A DNA stretch of 64,000 bases from Actinobacillus suis ATCC 33415 (GTDB taxonomy: Bacteria; Pseudomonadota; Gammaproteobacteria; Enterobacterales; Pasteurellaceae), in NCBI RefSeq assembly GCF_000739435.1, contig NZ_CP009159.1:2378501-2442500 (forward strand). The letters are read 5' to 3'. Below, one piece after another: positions 51,403-59,609 of the stretch. The number at the start of each line of letters is the position of its first letter. Position 1 is the stretch's first letter. The position numbers and the translations under genes are program-made. The notes below the pieces were generated by a model. The model did not search any database and was not told the DNA's origin. It saw nothing but the letters and a program-made list of their open reading frames with translations.

Positions 51403-51437
51403 AAAGGTGCGATATTTTACCTAAAAGGTGCGATATT
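51403..51437. repeat. Direct repeat in the dsbD upstream region
   Basis: AAAGGTGCGATATT occurs at 51403-51416 and again at 51424-51437, 21 bases apart, which is two turns of the helix. It lies 20-55 bases before the dsbD start codon. Confidence 0.7.
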
Positions 51438-51600
51438 GTAATGCAAATAGGTAAAGTCGAGAAAAGTTATGATTTCTTACCAAAATATAGTCTTTAATTA
51501 ATAATGGTAAAGATTGACAAAAAATTACCTTAAATATTGAGAAAGTTGTTCGATAAAGCCATAATAAATTTACGCGTTTTAATTCAGAGGAGAAAAAACG

Positions 51601-51972
51601 ATGTATGAAATAGTCTTTTATCGAGACCGACGTGGGCGAGAACCCGTCAAGGAATTCCTGCAGGAATTTATTAATGAACAACAAGACGAAAATCGAGAGC
51701 GTTTGCACAAAATTAGTCATCATTTGACGATTTTACATTTGCACGGCACTCGAGCAGGCGAAAGTTATATTAAGCATTTAGAAGATCGTATTTGGCAGTT
51801 ACGTCCAATTAGCGATTGTTTGCTCTTCGCCGGTATTGTACGAGGTCAGTTTGTATTGTTGCATCATTTCGCCAAAAGCAGTAGTCGGCTTCCTAAGCGT
51901 GAGCTTGAGCGAGCAAAAAGTCGTTTGGCAGATCTACAGGAGAGGATAAAAGATGAGCCCCATTGGTTCTAG
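51601..51972 (+). CDS. higB: HigB/RelE-like toxin (phage Gp49-like family)
   Basis: A 123-residue RelE-fold ribonuclease of the Gp49-like type, thought to cut mRNA on the ribosome. Seen: YEIVFYRDRRGREPVKEFLQ, then HLEDRIWQLRPISDCLLFAG and VLLHHFAKSSSRLPKRELERA, the usual core and C-terminal helix. Toxin-first order; its end overlaps the antitoxin start by 20 bases. A TTGACA at 51514 may be part of the promoter. Confidence 0.87.
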   Translation: MYEIVFYRDRRGREPVKEFLQEFINEQQDENRERLHKISHHLTILHLHGTRAGESYIKHLEDRIWQLRPISDCLLFAGIVRGQFVLLHHFAKSSSRLPKRELERAKSRLADLQERIKDEPHWF

Positions 51973-52243
51973 TTGGACATCATTTGAACGAGAAGTGTTT
52001 AATGAGTTGGAAATGGAAGAAAACCATTTTCGTGTTAAATTGATTCTTGAAATTATTGAGACCCGACAGGCGTTAGGTATTTCACAACGTAAATTAGAAA
52101 AACTAAGTGGCGTAAAACAATCGATGATAGCCCGGGTTGAAAAGGGAAGCTCCAATCCTTCTCTTGGTACGTTACTAAAATTACTGGTGCCGCTGGGGAA
52201 AACATTACAAATCGTGCCTTTAGACGATACTCATTCTAAATAA
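51953..52243 (+). CDS. higA: HigA-like helix-turn-helix antitoxin
   Basis: A 96-residue XRE-type protein. The helix-turn-helix spans about residues 43-72 (ISQRKLEKLSGVKQSMIARVEKG). It should neutralise the toxin and repress the operon. AGGAGAGGA sits before its ATG inside the toxin gene. Confidence 0.87.
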   Translation: MSPIGSSWTSFEREVFNELEMEENHFRVKLILEIIETRQALGISQRKLEKLSGVKQSMIARVEKGSSNPSLGTLLKLLVPLGKTLQIVPLDDTHSK

Positions 52244-52249
52244 AGACAA

Positions 52250-52295
52250 ACAAGCGGTCGAATTTGCATAAAATTTTGCAAATTCGACCGCTTGT
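52250..52295. terminator. Inverted uptake-signal terminator between higA and yrbG
   Basis: A perfect 19-base stem (ACAAGCGGTCGAATTTGCA and its inverse) with an 8-base loop between convergent genes; the longest perfect uptake-signal hairpin of the window. Confidence 0.82.
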
Positions 52296-52310
52296 TCTAT
52301 TTAGATATGA

Positions 52311-53273
52311 TTATAGTGCGGTTTTAAGTAAGTAGAGGGTATAGCCGATATAACATAATAGGAAAATACCGCCTTCTAGACGTGTAATCTTAGCTTGTTT
52401 TTTCTTAAAGCTGTAAGCAAAGAAGAAAAGTAATAACGTTAAGGCAAACATCACTAACATATCACGAGAGAATACCGCTGATTCTACCTGCATCGGTTCA
52501 ATTGCGCCGGCAATACCGACAACCGCAAGGGAGTTGAACAGGTTTGAACCAACGATATTGCCTACCGCTAAATCCGATTCACCTTTGCGAGCGGCAATGA
52601 TTGATGATGCTAATTCCGGTAATGATGTACCGATTGCCACAATCGTTAAGCCAATCACCAAATCACTTACGCCAAAGTATTTCGCTACTTCAACCGCCCC
52701 CCAGACAAGTAATTGTGAACTTGCCATTAAAAACGCTAAACCGATCGCAACCCAAAAGAGTGCTTTTTTAAGTGGTAATTGTTCCGTTTGAAGCGATTCT
52801 GTTTGTGCTAACGCATCATCTTTATTGCGTAAGCCAACCCAAATCGTCCAGCCCATATATAGCGTAAAAATCACCAATAAAATGACCGCTTCTAGCTGAG
52901 TGACTTGCGCATCAAACAACATATAAGCGGAGATTACCGTTACTAAAATCAGGATCGGTAATTCACGTTTAATCACTTCCGAAGCTACCATAATGGGCTT
53001 AATTAACGCAGTAACCCCTAAGATAAGGGCAATATTAGTAATATTAGAGCCGTAAGCATTACCAAGTGCAATGCCTGATGCGCCTTTTAGCGCTGAAGAT
53101 GCCGAAACAATCATTTCCGGAGCGGATGTACCGAAACCGACAATCACAATACCGATTAACAACGGAGACATGCCAAAATGGCGAGCAGATGAAGCTGCGC
53201 CTTCTACAAATTTATCTGCACTCCAAACGAGTAAAATTAAGCCAATTACAATGGCAAGAGAAGCGTATAACAT
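52311..53273 (-). CDS. yrbG: Calcium/sodium antiporter of the CaCA family
   Basis: A 320-residue inner-membrane protein with ten predicted helices. The two alpha repeats carry GFGTSAPEM and [12 protein letters not shown], the ion-binding motifs of the Na/Ca exchanger family, and each has a matching [10 protein letters not shown] / [10 protein letters not shown] half. E. coli YrbG is the nearest known protein; its physiological ion is not settled. It is divergent from the YbhB-like gene. Confidence 0.93.
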   Translation of the reverse strand: MLYASLAIVIGLILLVWSADKFVEGAASSARHFGMSPLLIGIVIVGFGTSAPEMIVSASSALKGASGIALGNAYGSNITNIALILGVTALIKPIMVASEVIKRELPILILVTVISAYMLFDAQVTQLEAVILLVIFTLYMGWTIWVGLRNKDDALAQTESLQTEQLPLKKALFWVAIGLAFLMASSQLLVWGAVEVAKYFGVSDLVIGLTIVAIGTSLPELASSIIAARKGESDLAVGNIVGSNLFNSLAVVGIAGAIEPMQVESAVFSRDMLVMFALTLLLFFFAYSFKKKQAKITRLEGGIFLLCYIGYTLYLLKTAL

Positions 53274-53345
53274 TAGGTTTCCTACGAGTAAAAATGGGCG
53301 TATAGTATAGGTTAATTTTTAACTATTGACTATAAGGAACCAGCG

Positions 53346-53843
53346 ATGAAAGTGATTAGTTCAGCAATCAAAAATGGGGCGTTTGAAGACCAATACGGTA
53401 AACGTGGTAGCCAATTTAGTCCAAATGGAATGCCGAGTTATTCCATTCCGTTTGAAATTAGCGATGCACCGCAAGGTACGAAATCTTTTGCTGTTGTTTT
53501 GGAAGATAAAGATGCGATTACTGCAAGCGGTTTTGTCTGGATTCATTGGTTAATTGCCGATTTAGAACGCACCAAAATTGCCGAAAACGAAAGTCTAACG
53601 GCAACTGATTTTGTACAAGGTGCTAACTCGTGGGCAAGTAAATTAGGTAATTTCTCGATCGAAGAAGCTTCAAATTATGGCGGCATGGCACCACCGAATT
53701 GCAAACACCGCTATGAACTTATTGTTTATGCGTTGGATACCAAGCTGAATTTAACTTCCGGTTTCCGTTTTAACGATCTGCATTTTGCAATGCAAGACCA
53801 TATCTTAGCTACAGCAAGTGTAATGGGAACTTATGACGTTTAA
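53346..53843 (+). CDS. YbhB/YbcL family protein (Raf kinase inhibitor-like, PEBP fold)
   Basis: A 165-residue cytoplasmic protein of the phosphatidylethanolamine-binding-like fold. Seen: SYSIPFEISDAPQGTKSFAVVLEDKDA, VWIHWLIADL, and PPNCKHRYELIVYALD, the ligand-pocket motifs. Function is unknown in bacteria. GGAACC precedes the ATG. It is divergent from yrbG. Confidence 0.9.
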   Translation: MKVISSAIKNGAFEDQYGKRGSQFSPNGMPSYSIPFEISDAPQGTKSFAVVLEDKDAITASGFVWIHWLIADLERTKIAENESLTATDFVQGANSWASKLGNFSIEEASNYGGMAPPNCKHRYELIVYALDTKLNLTSGFRFNDLHFAMQDHILATASVMGTYDV

Positions 53844-53924
53844 GCGTTAAGCTAATTGCTGGTGGTGCATTGAACAGACAGCACGAGTGAGGACACTCCG
53901 CCGGCATGGTAAAACTTTTGAGAA

Positions 53925-53965
53925 AAATGACCGCTTGTTATATTTAATTTTATTGCAAGCGGTTA
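53925..53965. terminator. Imperfect uptake-signal pair after the YbhB-like gene
   Basis: ATGACCGCTTG and CAAGCGGTTAT face each other, followed by a T-run. It lies in the 227-base gap before artP; the first part of that gap shows nothing else. Confidence 0.55.
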
Positions 53966-54003
53966 TTTTTTATAAAATTTTTACAAAATCATAAGAAAAA
54001 CAT

Positions 54004-54042
54004 CTTGCATAATTATGCAATAAAAATTAGTATTCATTCAGT
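54004..54042 (+). promoter_or_regulatory. ARG-box pair over the artPIQM promoter
   Basis: Two 18-base ArgR-type boxes, 54004-54021 (core TGCATAATTATGCA) and 54025-54042 (core TTAGTATTCATTCA), are 3 bases apart, the standard spacing. A promoter of TTGCAT (54005-54010) and TAGTAT (54028-54033), 17 bases apart, lies inside them, so bound ArgR would block RNA polymerase. Confidence 0.72.
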
Positions 54043-54070
54043 TATTTGAAATATACAGGATTTTAAACGA

Positions 54071-54805
54071 ATGGCAATTCGCATTCACAACGTCAACTTT
54101 TTTTACGGTTCAAGCCAAGCATTATTCGATATTAATTTAGATATCGAAAAAGGCGATACGGTAGTGCTGTTAGGTCCGAGCGGTGCGGGTAAAAGTACCC
54201 TGATTCGCACGCTAAACTTAATGGAAATTCCACAATCAGGTACGCTTGAAATCGCACAACATAAATTCAATCTTTCAGCAAAAACCGATGCCAAAGAAAT
54301 TGCATTATTACGCCGTGAAGTTGGTATGGTGTTTCAGCAGTACCATTTATGGCCGCATTTAAGTGTGATGCAAAACTTGATTGAAGCGCCGATGAAGGTG
54401 TTAGGCTTAACTAAAGATGAAGCGGTACAGCGTGCTAAATCGCATTTGGAGCGTTTACGTTTAGGCGAATTTGCCGATCGTTTTCCATTACAGTTATCCG
54501 GTGGTCAGCAACAACGTGTGGCAATTGCCCGTGCATTAATGATGCAGCCACAGGTGTTATTATTTGACGAGCCGACTGCCGCACTTGACCCGGAAATTAC
54601 CGCACAAGTGGTTGATATTATTAAAGAACTGCAAGGAACCGGTATTACCCAAGTTATCGTTACCCACGAGGTCGGTGTAGCTCGTAAAGTGGCTACCAAA
54701 GTGGTGTATATGGAAAAAGGCAAAATTATCGAACAAGGCGGAGCGGACTGCTTTGAACATCCGAAAACTGCTCAATTTGAAAATTATCTTTCTCACTCAG
54801 AATAA
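54071..54805 (+). CDS. artP: Arginine ABC transporter, ATP-binding protein
   Basis: A 244-residue ATPase of the polar amino acid uptake family. Walker [10 protein letters not shown], signature [15 protein letters not shown], Walker [14 protein letters not shown], and switch histidine in VTHE. First of the operon artPIQM, the same order as in H. influenzae and E. coli. An ARG-box pair lies upstream. Confidence 0.95.
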   Translation: MAIRIHNVNFFYGSSQALFDINLDIEKGDTVVLLGPSGAGKSTLIRTLNLMEIPQSGTLEIAQHKFNLSAKTDAKEIALLRREVGMVFQQYHLWPHLSVMQNLIEAPMKVLGLTKDEAVQRAKSHLERLRLGEFADRFPLQLSGGQQQRVAIARALMMQPQVLLFDEPTAALDPEITAQVVDIIKELQGTGITQVIVTHEVGVARKVATKVVYMEKGKIIEQGGADCFEHPKTAQFENYLSHSE

Positions 54806-54824
54806 TTATATGCAAGGACACATT

Positions 54825-55544
54825 ATGAAAAAATTATTATTAGCATCAGCCATCGCACTTAGTGCATTTCCAGTACAAGCAAAAGATTTAACCTTTGCTA
54901 TGGAACCTAGCTATCCGCCGTTTGAATTAACCAATGAAAAAGGTGAAATCATCGGTTTTGATGTAGATATTGCCAATGCAATCTGTAAAGAAATCCAAGC
55001 AAATTGTTCATTCAAAAGTCAATCATTTGACGGTTTAATTCAAGCGGTAAAACAAAAACGTATTGATGCGGCGATCTCTGCGATTGATATTACCGAAGCA
55101 CGTGCAAAACAAGTGGCTTTCACTGAAGCTTATTACGATAGTTCGGCAAGCTTTATCGCAGTAAAAGGTAAAGCAGATTTAAATACGGCTAAAAACGTGG
55201 GTGTACAAAACGGTACGACTTTCCAACAATATGTCGTAGCGGAAGCAAAACAATATGCACCGAAATCATACGCTTCATTACAAGATGCAGTGTTAGATTT
55301 AAAAAATGGTCGTATTGATATTATCTTCGGTGATACAGCGGTATTAGCTGATATGCTATCAAAAGAAGCGGAACTTTCATTTGTAGGTGAAAAAGTAACC
55401 AATCAAAAATATTTCGGTAACGGCTTAGGTATTGCGGTCAATAAATCAAATAGCGAGTTAGTTGCGGAATTAAATAAAGGTTTAGCGGCAATTAAAGCAA
55501 ATGGTGAATACCAAAAAATCTACGATAAATGGATGACTAAATAA
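54825..55544 (+). CDS. artI: Arginine ABC transporter, periplasmic binding protein
   Basis: A 239-residue solute-binding protein with a signal peptide ([19 protein letters not shown], cut after AQA-like VQA). The family segments [20 protein letters not shown] and [22 protein letters not shown] follow. AAGGA precedes the ATG at 54825; the frame is open 24 codons further back, into artP, and that part is not used. Confidence 0.94.
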   Translation: MKKLLLASAIALSAFPVQAKDLTFAMEPSYPPFELTNEKGEIIGFDVDIANAICKEIQANCSFKSQSFDGLIQAVKQKRIDAAISAIDITEARAKQVAFTEAYYDSSASFIAVKGKADLNTAKNVGVQNGTTFQQYVVAEAKQYAPKSYASLQDAVLDLKNGRIDIIFGDTAVLADMLSKEAELSFVGEKVTNQKYFGNGLGIAVNKSNSELVAELNKGLAAIKANGEYQKIYDKWMTK

Positions 55545-55549
55545 TTTTT

Positions 55550-56221
55550 ATGTTTTCAGAATATCTTCCGCTTATTTATAGTGCAACCCTAATGACCTTA
55601 GGGTTAGCACTCGCCTCTCTGGTAGTCGGCTTATTACTTTCAATGCTGTTTGTGGTACTTGAGACCAATAAACAGCCTTGTATTAGTAAACCGACTTCTG
55701 TTTTTCTAGCATTATTGCGTGGTTTACCTGAGATTTTAGTAGTTTTACTGATTTTCTTCGGTTCTACCGAATTGCTTGAGAAAATTACCGGTGAATATAT
55801 TGAATTTAGCGCATTTAATTGCGGGGTATTAGCGCTTTCGTTAATTTTTTCCGCTTATGCTTCGCAATCGTTGCGTGGTGCGATTCAAGCCGTACCAAAC
55901 GGACAATGGGAAAGTGGTGCAGCTCTTGGGTTAAGCCGTGCGCATACGTTTTTAAAAATTATTATGCCGCAGGTTTGGCGTCATGCTTTACCGGGTTTAA
56001 GTAACCAATGGTTAGTATTGTTAAAAGATACGGCTTTGATCTCTTTGATTGGCGTGGATGATTTAATGCGTCAAACCGATTTAATTAATACCAATGAACA
56101 TCAGCCTTTCACATGGTACGGTTTAGCGGCATTAATTTATTTAGCGATTACTTTAATTAGCCAAGTAATTATTGCCAGACTTGAAAAACGTTTCACACGC
56201 TTTGAAAGAGGGGGTAAATAA
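55550..56221 (+). CDS. artQ: Arginine ABC transporter, permease ArtQ
   Basis: A 223-residue inner-membrane permease with five helices and the EAA-type loop ESGAALGLSRAHTFLKIIMPQ that docks to ArtP. It lies 5 bases after artI, and its stop shares one base with the start of artM. Confidence 0.93.
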   Translation: MFSEYLPLIYSATLMTLGLALASLVVGLLLSMLFVVLETNKQPCISKPTSVFLALLRGLPEILVVLLIFFGSTELLEKITGEYIEFSAFNCGVLALSLIFSAYASQSLRGAIQAVPNGQWESGAALGLSRAHTFLKIIMPQVWRHALPGLSNQWLVLLKDTALISLIGVDDLMRQTDLINTNEHQPFTWYGLAALIYLAITLISQVIIARLEKRFTRFERGGK

Positions 56222-56904
56222 TGTTTCAAGATTATTTAGCCGTCATAGCGCAAGGAATTCCGACCAGTTTAAGTTTAACCGCCGTATCGTTGCTGATTGC
56301 CTTTGTGTTAGCAGTGGTTTTTACTTTCTTGCTATCAATGGAAAACAAGCTGATTAAAGCGGCGGTAAACGGTTATTTGATGCTATTTACCGGTACACCG
56401 TTGTTGGTACAGTTCTTTTTGATTTATCACGGACCGGGGCAGTTCCAATGGATTGTCGATAGCTTTGCATGGCAATTTTTATCGGATGCGTGGTTTTGTG
56501 CGGCGTTAGCGTTGGCATTAAATAGCGCGGCATACTCAACCCAATTATTCCACGGGGCGGTAAAGGCAATTCCGAAAGGGCAATGGGAAACTTGTGCAGC
56601 ACTTGGTTTAAGCCGTTTAGATACTTTGAAAATCTTAATTCCATACGCATTACGCCGTGCGTTACCGTCGTATAGCAATGAGATTATCTTAGTGTTTAAA
56701 GGTACATCGTTAGCTTCGACTATCACGCTATTGGATATTATGGGCTATGCCCGCCAGTTATACGGTACGGAATACGATGCGATTACTATTTACGGTATTG
56801 CCGGAGCGATTTACTTAGTAATTACCGGTATTATGACGATTCTGTTACGTAGAGTAGAGGCGAAAGTGCTGGCATTTGAACGTCCGGCAACGGATAAAGC
56901 GTAA
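56221..56904 (+). CDS. artM: Arginine ABC transporter, permease ArtM
   Basis: A 227-residue permease, partner of ArtQ, with the docking loop ETCAALGLSRLDTLKILIP. Its ATG overlaps the artQ stop (TAATG). Last gene of the operon; an uptake-signal hairpin follows. Confidence 0.94.
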   Translation: MFQDYLAVIAQGIPTSLSLTAVSLLIAFVLAVVFTFLLSMENKLIKAAVNGYLMLFTGTPLLVQFFLIYHGPGQFQWIVDSFAWQFLSDAWFCAALALALNSAAYSTQLFHGAVKAIPKGQWETCAALGLSRLDTLKILIPYALRRALPSYSNEIILVFKGTSLASTITLLDIMGYARQLYGTEYDAITIYGIAGAIYLVITGIMTILLRRVEAKVLAFERPATDKA

Positions 56905-56955
56905 ATTTTTGCGATGGTGCTCGTCTTTGACGAGTACCTTTATTTTTATATACGA

Positions 56956-57013
56956 ACAAGCGGTCTGATTTTGAGAGAAATTTGCAAATTTCCCGTTAAA
57001 TCAGACCGCTTGT
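56956..57013. terminator. Inverted uptake-signal terminator between artM and tehB
   Basis: ACAAGCGGTCTGATTT (56956-56971) and AAATCAGACCGCTTGT (56998-57013), a 16-base perfect stem, then TTTTTA, between convergent genes. Confidence 0.75.
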
Positions 57014-57034
57014 TTTTAGGATAAAATGGATAAA

Positions 57035-57907
57035 TTACGCAACTTTCTTAGCTAACATGGTCGCGAAACGCATTTTAATGCGGTTACCGTTCGCATCGGT
57101 TTTATGCAATTCACCCAAATCTTCGTTGTACTTCACTAATTCCCAATCTTGATAATAGTTCGCTAACTCTCGCTCGCCGAAGGTAAATGAGAACGGCATC
57201 GGACACGGATATTCTTCAGTACTCATCGCACACACAATTAAGTTATAACCGCCGACTTTGGTGTTTTTTTGCATATTTTCAATAATTGCCGGAATGCGTT
57301 CACGGTTTAAGAACATCATTACAACTGTCGAAACAATCAGATCATATTCACCGTTTTGATTACCAATTGTCGCTTGGTTAATATCATAAATACCCGTTTC
57401 GATATTGCTCAGATTCTCTTTCTCAATCATATAATTTAAGAATTCGATACTCTCAGCATTATGATCTACCGCTGTCACATCAAACCCTAGTAAATTCAGA
57501 TAGAGTGAATTGCGTCCTCGTCCACAACCTAAATCCAACGCTTTACCGGCTTTCACATAATTAACCGCATTTAACACTTCGGAGTGTGTAGTGGTCAGGT
57601 TATATTTTTTCGCATAGTAATCTTTTGCTTCACAATAGAATGCGAGCTGACATTCCAAATCATCAGAAAGCGCTTCAACTTTATGCCAAAGTTGGGGTTC
57701 AACAAACGGAGGCAGATTTTCAGGGGTAAAAGTCAGGCTATTAACTTCTTCACCTTGTTCAGTCAATTCATAAAATTTTAATTCGCCTTTAAGAATGGTT
57801 AATTTTGCCCAAGTCCCTTGTTTAGTGTTATGTTTTTCTTGAAACATTTGTGGCAGGCTGTCTTTGGTCCAAACCGGCATTTGTTTGTAGCAAATTAAGT
57901 TTTGCAT
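57035..57907 (-). CDS. tehB: Tellurite-resistance methyltransferase TehB, long form
   Basis: A 290-residue SAM-dependent methyltransferase. The first 95 residues form an extra cupin-like domain (DUF1971), as in H. influenzae TehB, and the methyltransferase has motif [13 protein letters not shown] at about residues 123-134. In Haemophilus it gives resistance to tellurite and oxidants and aids heme use. Monocistronic here: the hpaC terminator lies upstream. Confidence 0.93.
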   Translation of the reverse strand: MQNLICYKQMPVWTKDSLPQMFQEKHNTKQGTWAKLTILKGELKFYELTEQGEEVNSLTFTPENLPPFVEPQLWHKVEALSDDLECQLAFYCEAKDYYAKKYNLTTTHSEVLNAVNYVKAGKALDLGCGRGRNSLYLNLLGFDVTAVDHNAESIEFLNYMIEKENLSNIETGIYDINQATIGNQNGEYDLIVSTVVMMFLNRERIPAIIENMQKNTKVGGYNLIVCAMSTEEYPCPMPFSFTFGERELANYYQDWELVKYNEDLGELHKTDANGNRIKMRFATMLAKKVA

Positions 57908-57969
57908 GATTGATCCTCTCTAACAAAATAAGATAATGTTGAATTTTACTCCTCTGATTTCTCTAGGCA

Positions 57970-57997
57970 ATAAAAAAAACCGACTAAAATAGTCGGT
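57970..57997 (-). terminator. Terminator of the rsmD-yciU-hpaC operon
   Basis: ACCGACTA and TAGTCGGT (57979-57997) pair around AAA; on the minus strand eight T follow. Confidence 0.85.
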
Positions 57998-58034
57998 CAT
58001 ATCAAAAATACCTAAGATTTATTAGATCACTTTT

Positions 58035-58547
58035 TTAAATTTCGACGCCTTTAAATTGGCGACCGAAATAGACTAAACCGGTATTTGGGGTGACATCAAT
58101 ATGTTTCAGCTCCACCATAAAAATCGTATGTGTGCCAACCGAATGGGTGTTAACAATATCACCTTGTAAAGACGAGATTGAACCGCGTAACACCGGTTGT
58201 CTGTCAATCCCTTCGTCCCAAATATCCCAAGCAAAGCGTTCTTCCATACTGCTATTTAGCATACACGCAAAATGCTTCGCCATTTCTTCTTGTTCATGAC
58301 TTAATACGTTGATGCACACTTTACCGTTTTGCTTGATGATATCGTGTACGGAGCTGTTTTGATTAATACAGAAAAGTAATGTCGGTGGCGTATCGGTAAC
58401 CGAGCAAACCGATGATACAGTAATGCCTATTTTACCTGCCGCGCCGTTGGTCGTTACAATACTGACCGCAGCGGATAAATGCGCCATGGCATTACGAAAT
58501 TGTTGTGAAAATTCAGGTACCTTTTGAGGTTTTGGAATACAAGACAT
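58035..58547 (-). CDS. hpaC: Flavin reductase of the HpaC type
   Basis: A 170-residue NAD(P)H:flavin oxidoreductase of the flavin-reductase-like domain family. Seen: FRNAMAHLSAAVSIVTTNG, GITVSSVCSVTDTPPTLLFCIN and the C-terminal GLVYFGRQF. In other bacteria HpaC supplies FADH2 to 4-hydroxyphenylacetate 3-monooxygenase (HpaB); no hpaB lies near, so the partner is unknown. It lies 15 bases after the DUF440 gene. Confidence 0.82.
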   Translation of the reverse strand: MSCIPKPQKVPEFSQQFRNAMAHLSAAVSIVTTNGAAGKIGITVSSVCSVTDTPPTLLFCINQNSSVHDIIKQNGKVCINVLSHEQEEMAKHFACMLNSSMEERFAWDIWDEGIDRQPVLRGSISSLQGDIVNTHSVGTHTIFMVELKHIDVTPNTGLVYFGRQFKGVEI

Positions 58548-58562
58548 AAATCTCCTTTTAAA

Positions 58563-58874
58563 TTACTCCTTCCAGATAACGTGATATTCTCGGTTATCCG
58601 CATCATGAGAAATCAAGAAGCGTGCGAATACATCGTCCATTTCATCTTTATCATTTACTAAGCCAACCCAGACTTCGGCAAATGCGTCAGGGTCAATCAG
58701 AGTGCCGATTTCTTGATCCCAATTTTCCGAGGTTTCGACCATTTCAACGGCGCCACGCTCTTCAAATTGTAAATTGAATAATAAAATATCCGCAGGATCT
58801 AAATTCTCACCCGCCATTTCAAGGAAAATATCATAAGCGAGGTCAATCGCTTCATCTGGAGTTAATTTGTTCAT
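58563..58874 (-). CDS. yciU: DUF440 acidic protein, possible DNA mimic (HI1450/YciU family)
   Basis: A 103-residue strongly acidic protein. It matches the DUF440 family (start [22 protein letters not shown], then [14 protein letters not shown]). The H. influenzae member HI1450 has a charge pattern like double-stranded DNA and is proposed to bind HU. It lies between rsmD and hpaC in one operon. Confidence 0.9.
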   Translation of the reverse strand: MNKLTPDEAIDLAYDIFLEMAGENLDPADILLFNLQFEERGAVEMVETSENWDQEIGTLIDPDAFAEVWVGLVNDKDEMDDVFARFLISHDADNREYHVIWKE

Positions 58875-58938
58875 AATTTGTTTCTTTTATGTAAAAAATA
58901 GCGACCTAATTTGCCAATAAAGGTTAAAAAAGTCAAAT

Positions 58939-59532
58939 TTATAGACATTGGATCAAGCGACTTATTACTTGTCCGGCGGTTTTTTCTTTAATAATTTGCC
59001 AATTGTTTGGTAATTCAAGCGGCGGATGGTTCTTTTCCGTTTCCACATAAATCAGCGCATTGTCGGCAAGCCATTGGTTTTCAGCCAATAATGTTAGCAC
59101 CTTCGGCACAAAGCCGTGATTAAAAGGCGGATCGACAAATACCACTTGAAACCCCTGATCAGGATTTTTTTGGGCTAAATATTGCAGCGTATCGGTATTA
59201 ATCACTGTACCATTGATGGTTTTAAGTGAGGTTAAATTGTTTTTCAGTAGATTTGCCGCATTTGCAAATTTTTCAAGAAAAACAACCGCTTGTGCTTGGC
59301 GAGAGAGTGCTTCGATACCAAGTGAACCACTGCCCGCAAAACAATCTAAACAGCGGCTGCCCGCCACATCATTCATCAACCAATTAAACAGAGTTTCTTT
59401 CACCCGGTCGGTAGTCGGGCGTAAACCTTCCGCATTTAATACCGGCAGCTTTCGCCCTCGCCATAGCCCAGCAATGACACGCACTTCGCCGGTCGGTTTA
59501 TTTTGTAAAGTGGAATTACGATTTTTTTTCAT
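58939..59532 (-). CDS. rsmD: 16S rRNA (guanine-966 N2) methyltransferase RsmD
   Basis: A 197-residue SAM-dependent methyltransferase acting on G966 of 16S rRNA. Start region GEVRVIAGLWRGRKLPV, SAM motif FAGSGSLG at 65-72, catalytic DPPF at 134-137. Divergent from ftsY, as in E. coli. An uptake signal lies inside the gene. Confidence 0.95.
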   Translation of the reverse strand: MKKNRNSTLQNKPTGEVRVIAGLWRGRKLPVLNAEGLRPTTDRVKETLFNWLMNDVAGSRCLDCFAGSGSLGIEALSRQAQAVVFLEKFANAANLLKNNLTSLKTINGTVINTDTLQYLAQKNPDQGFQVVFVDPPFNHGFVPKVLTLLAENQWLADNALIYVETEKNHPPLELPNNWQIIKEKTAGQVISRLIQCL

Positions 59533-59609
59533 ACTAACTAAAGGAAAAGTAAGGATTATTTGATAAACTACACAAGTTTAGTCCATTTTAAAGGAAAAGT
59601 GAGAAAAAT

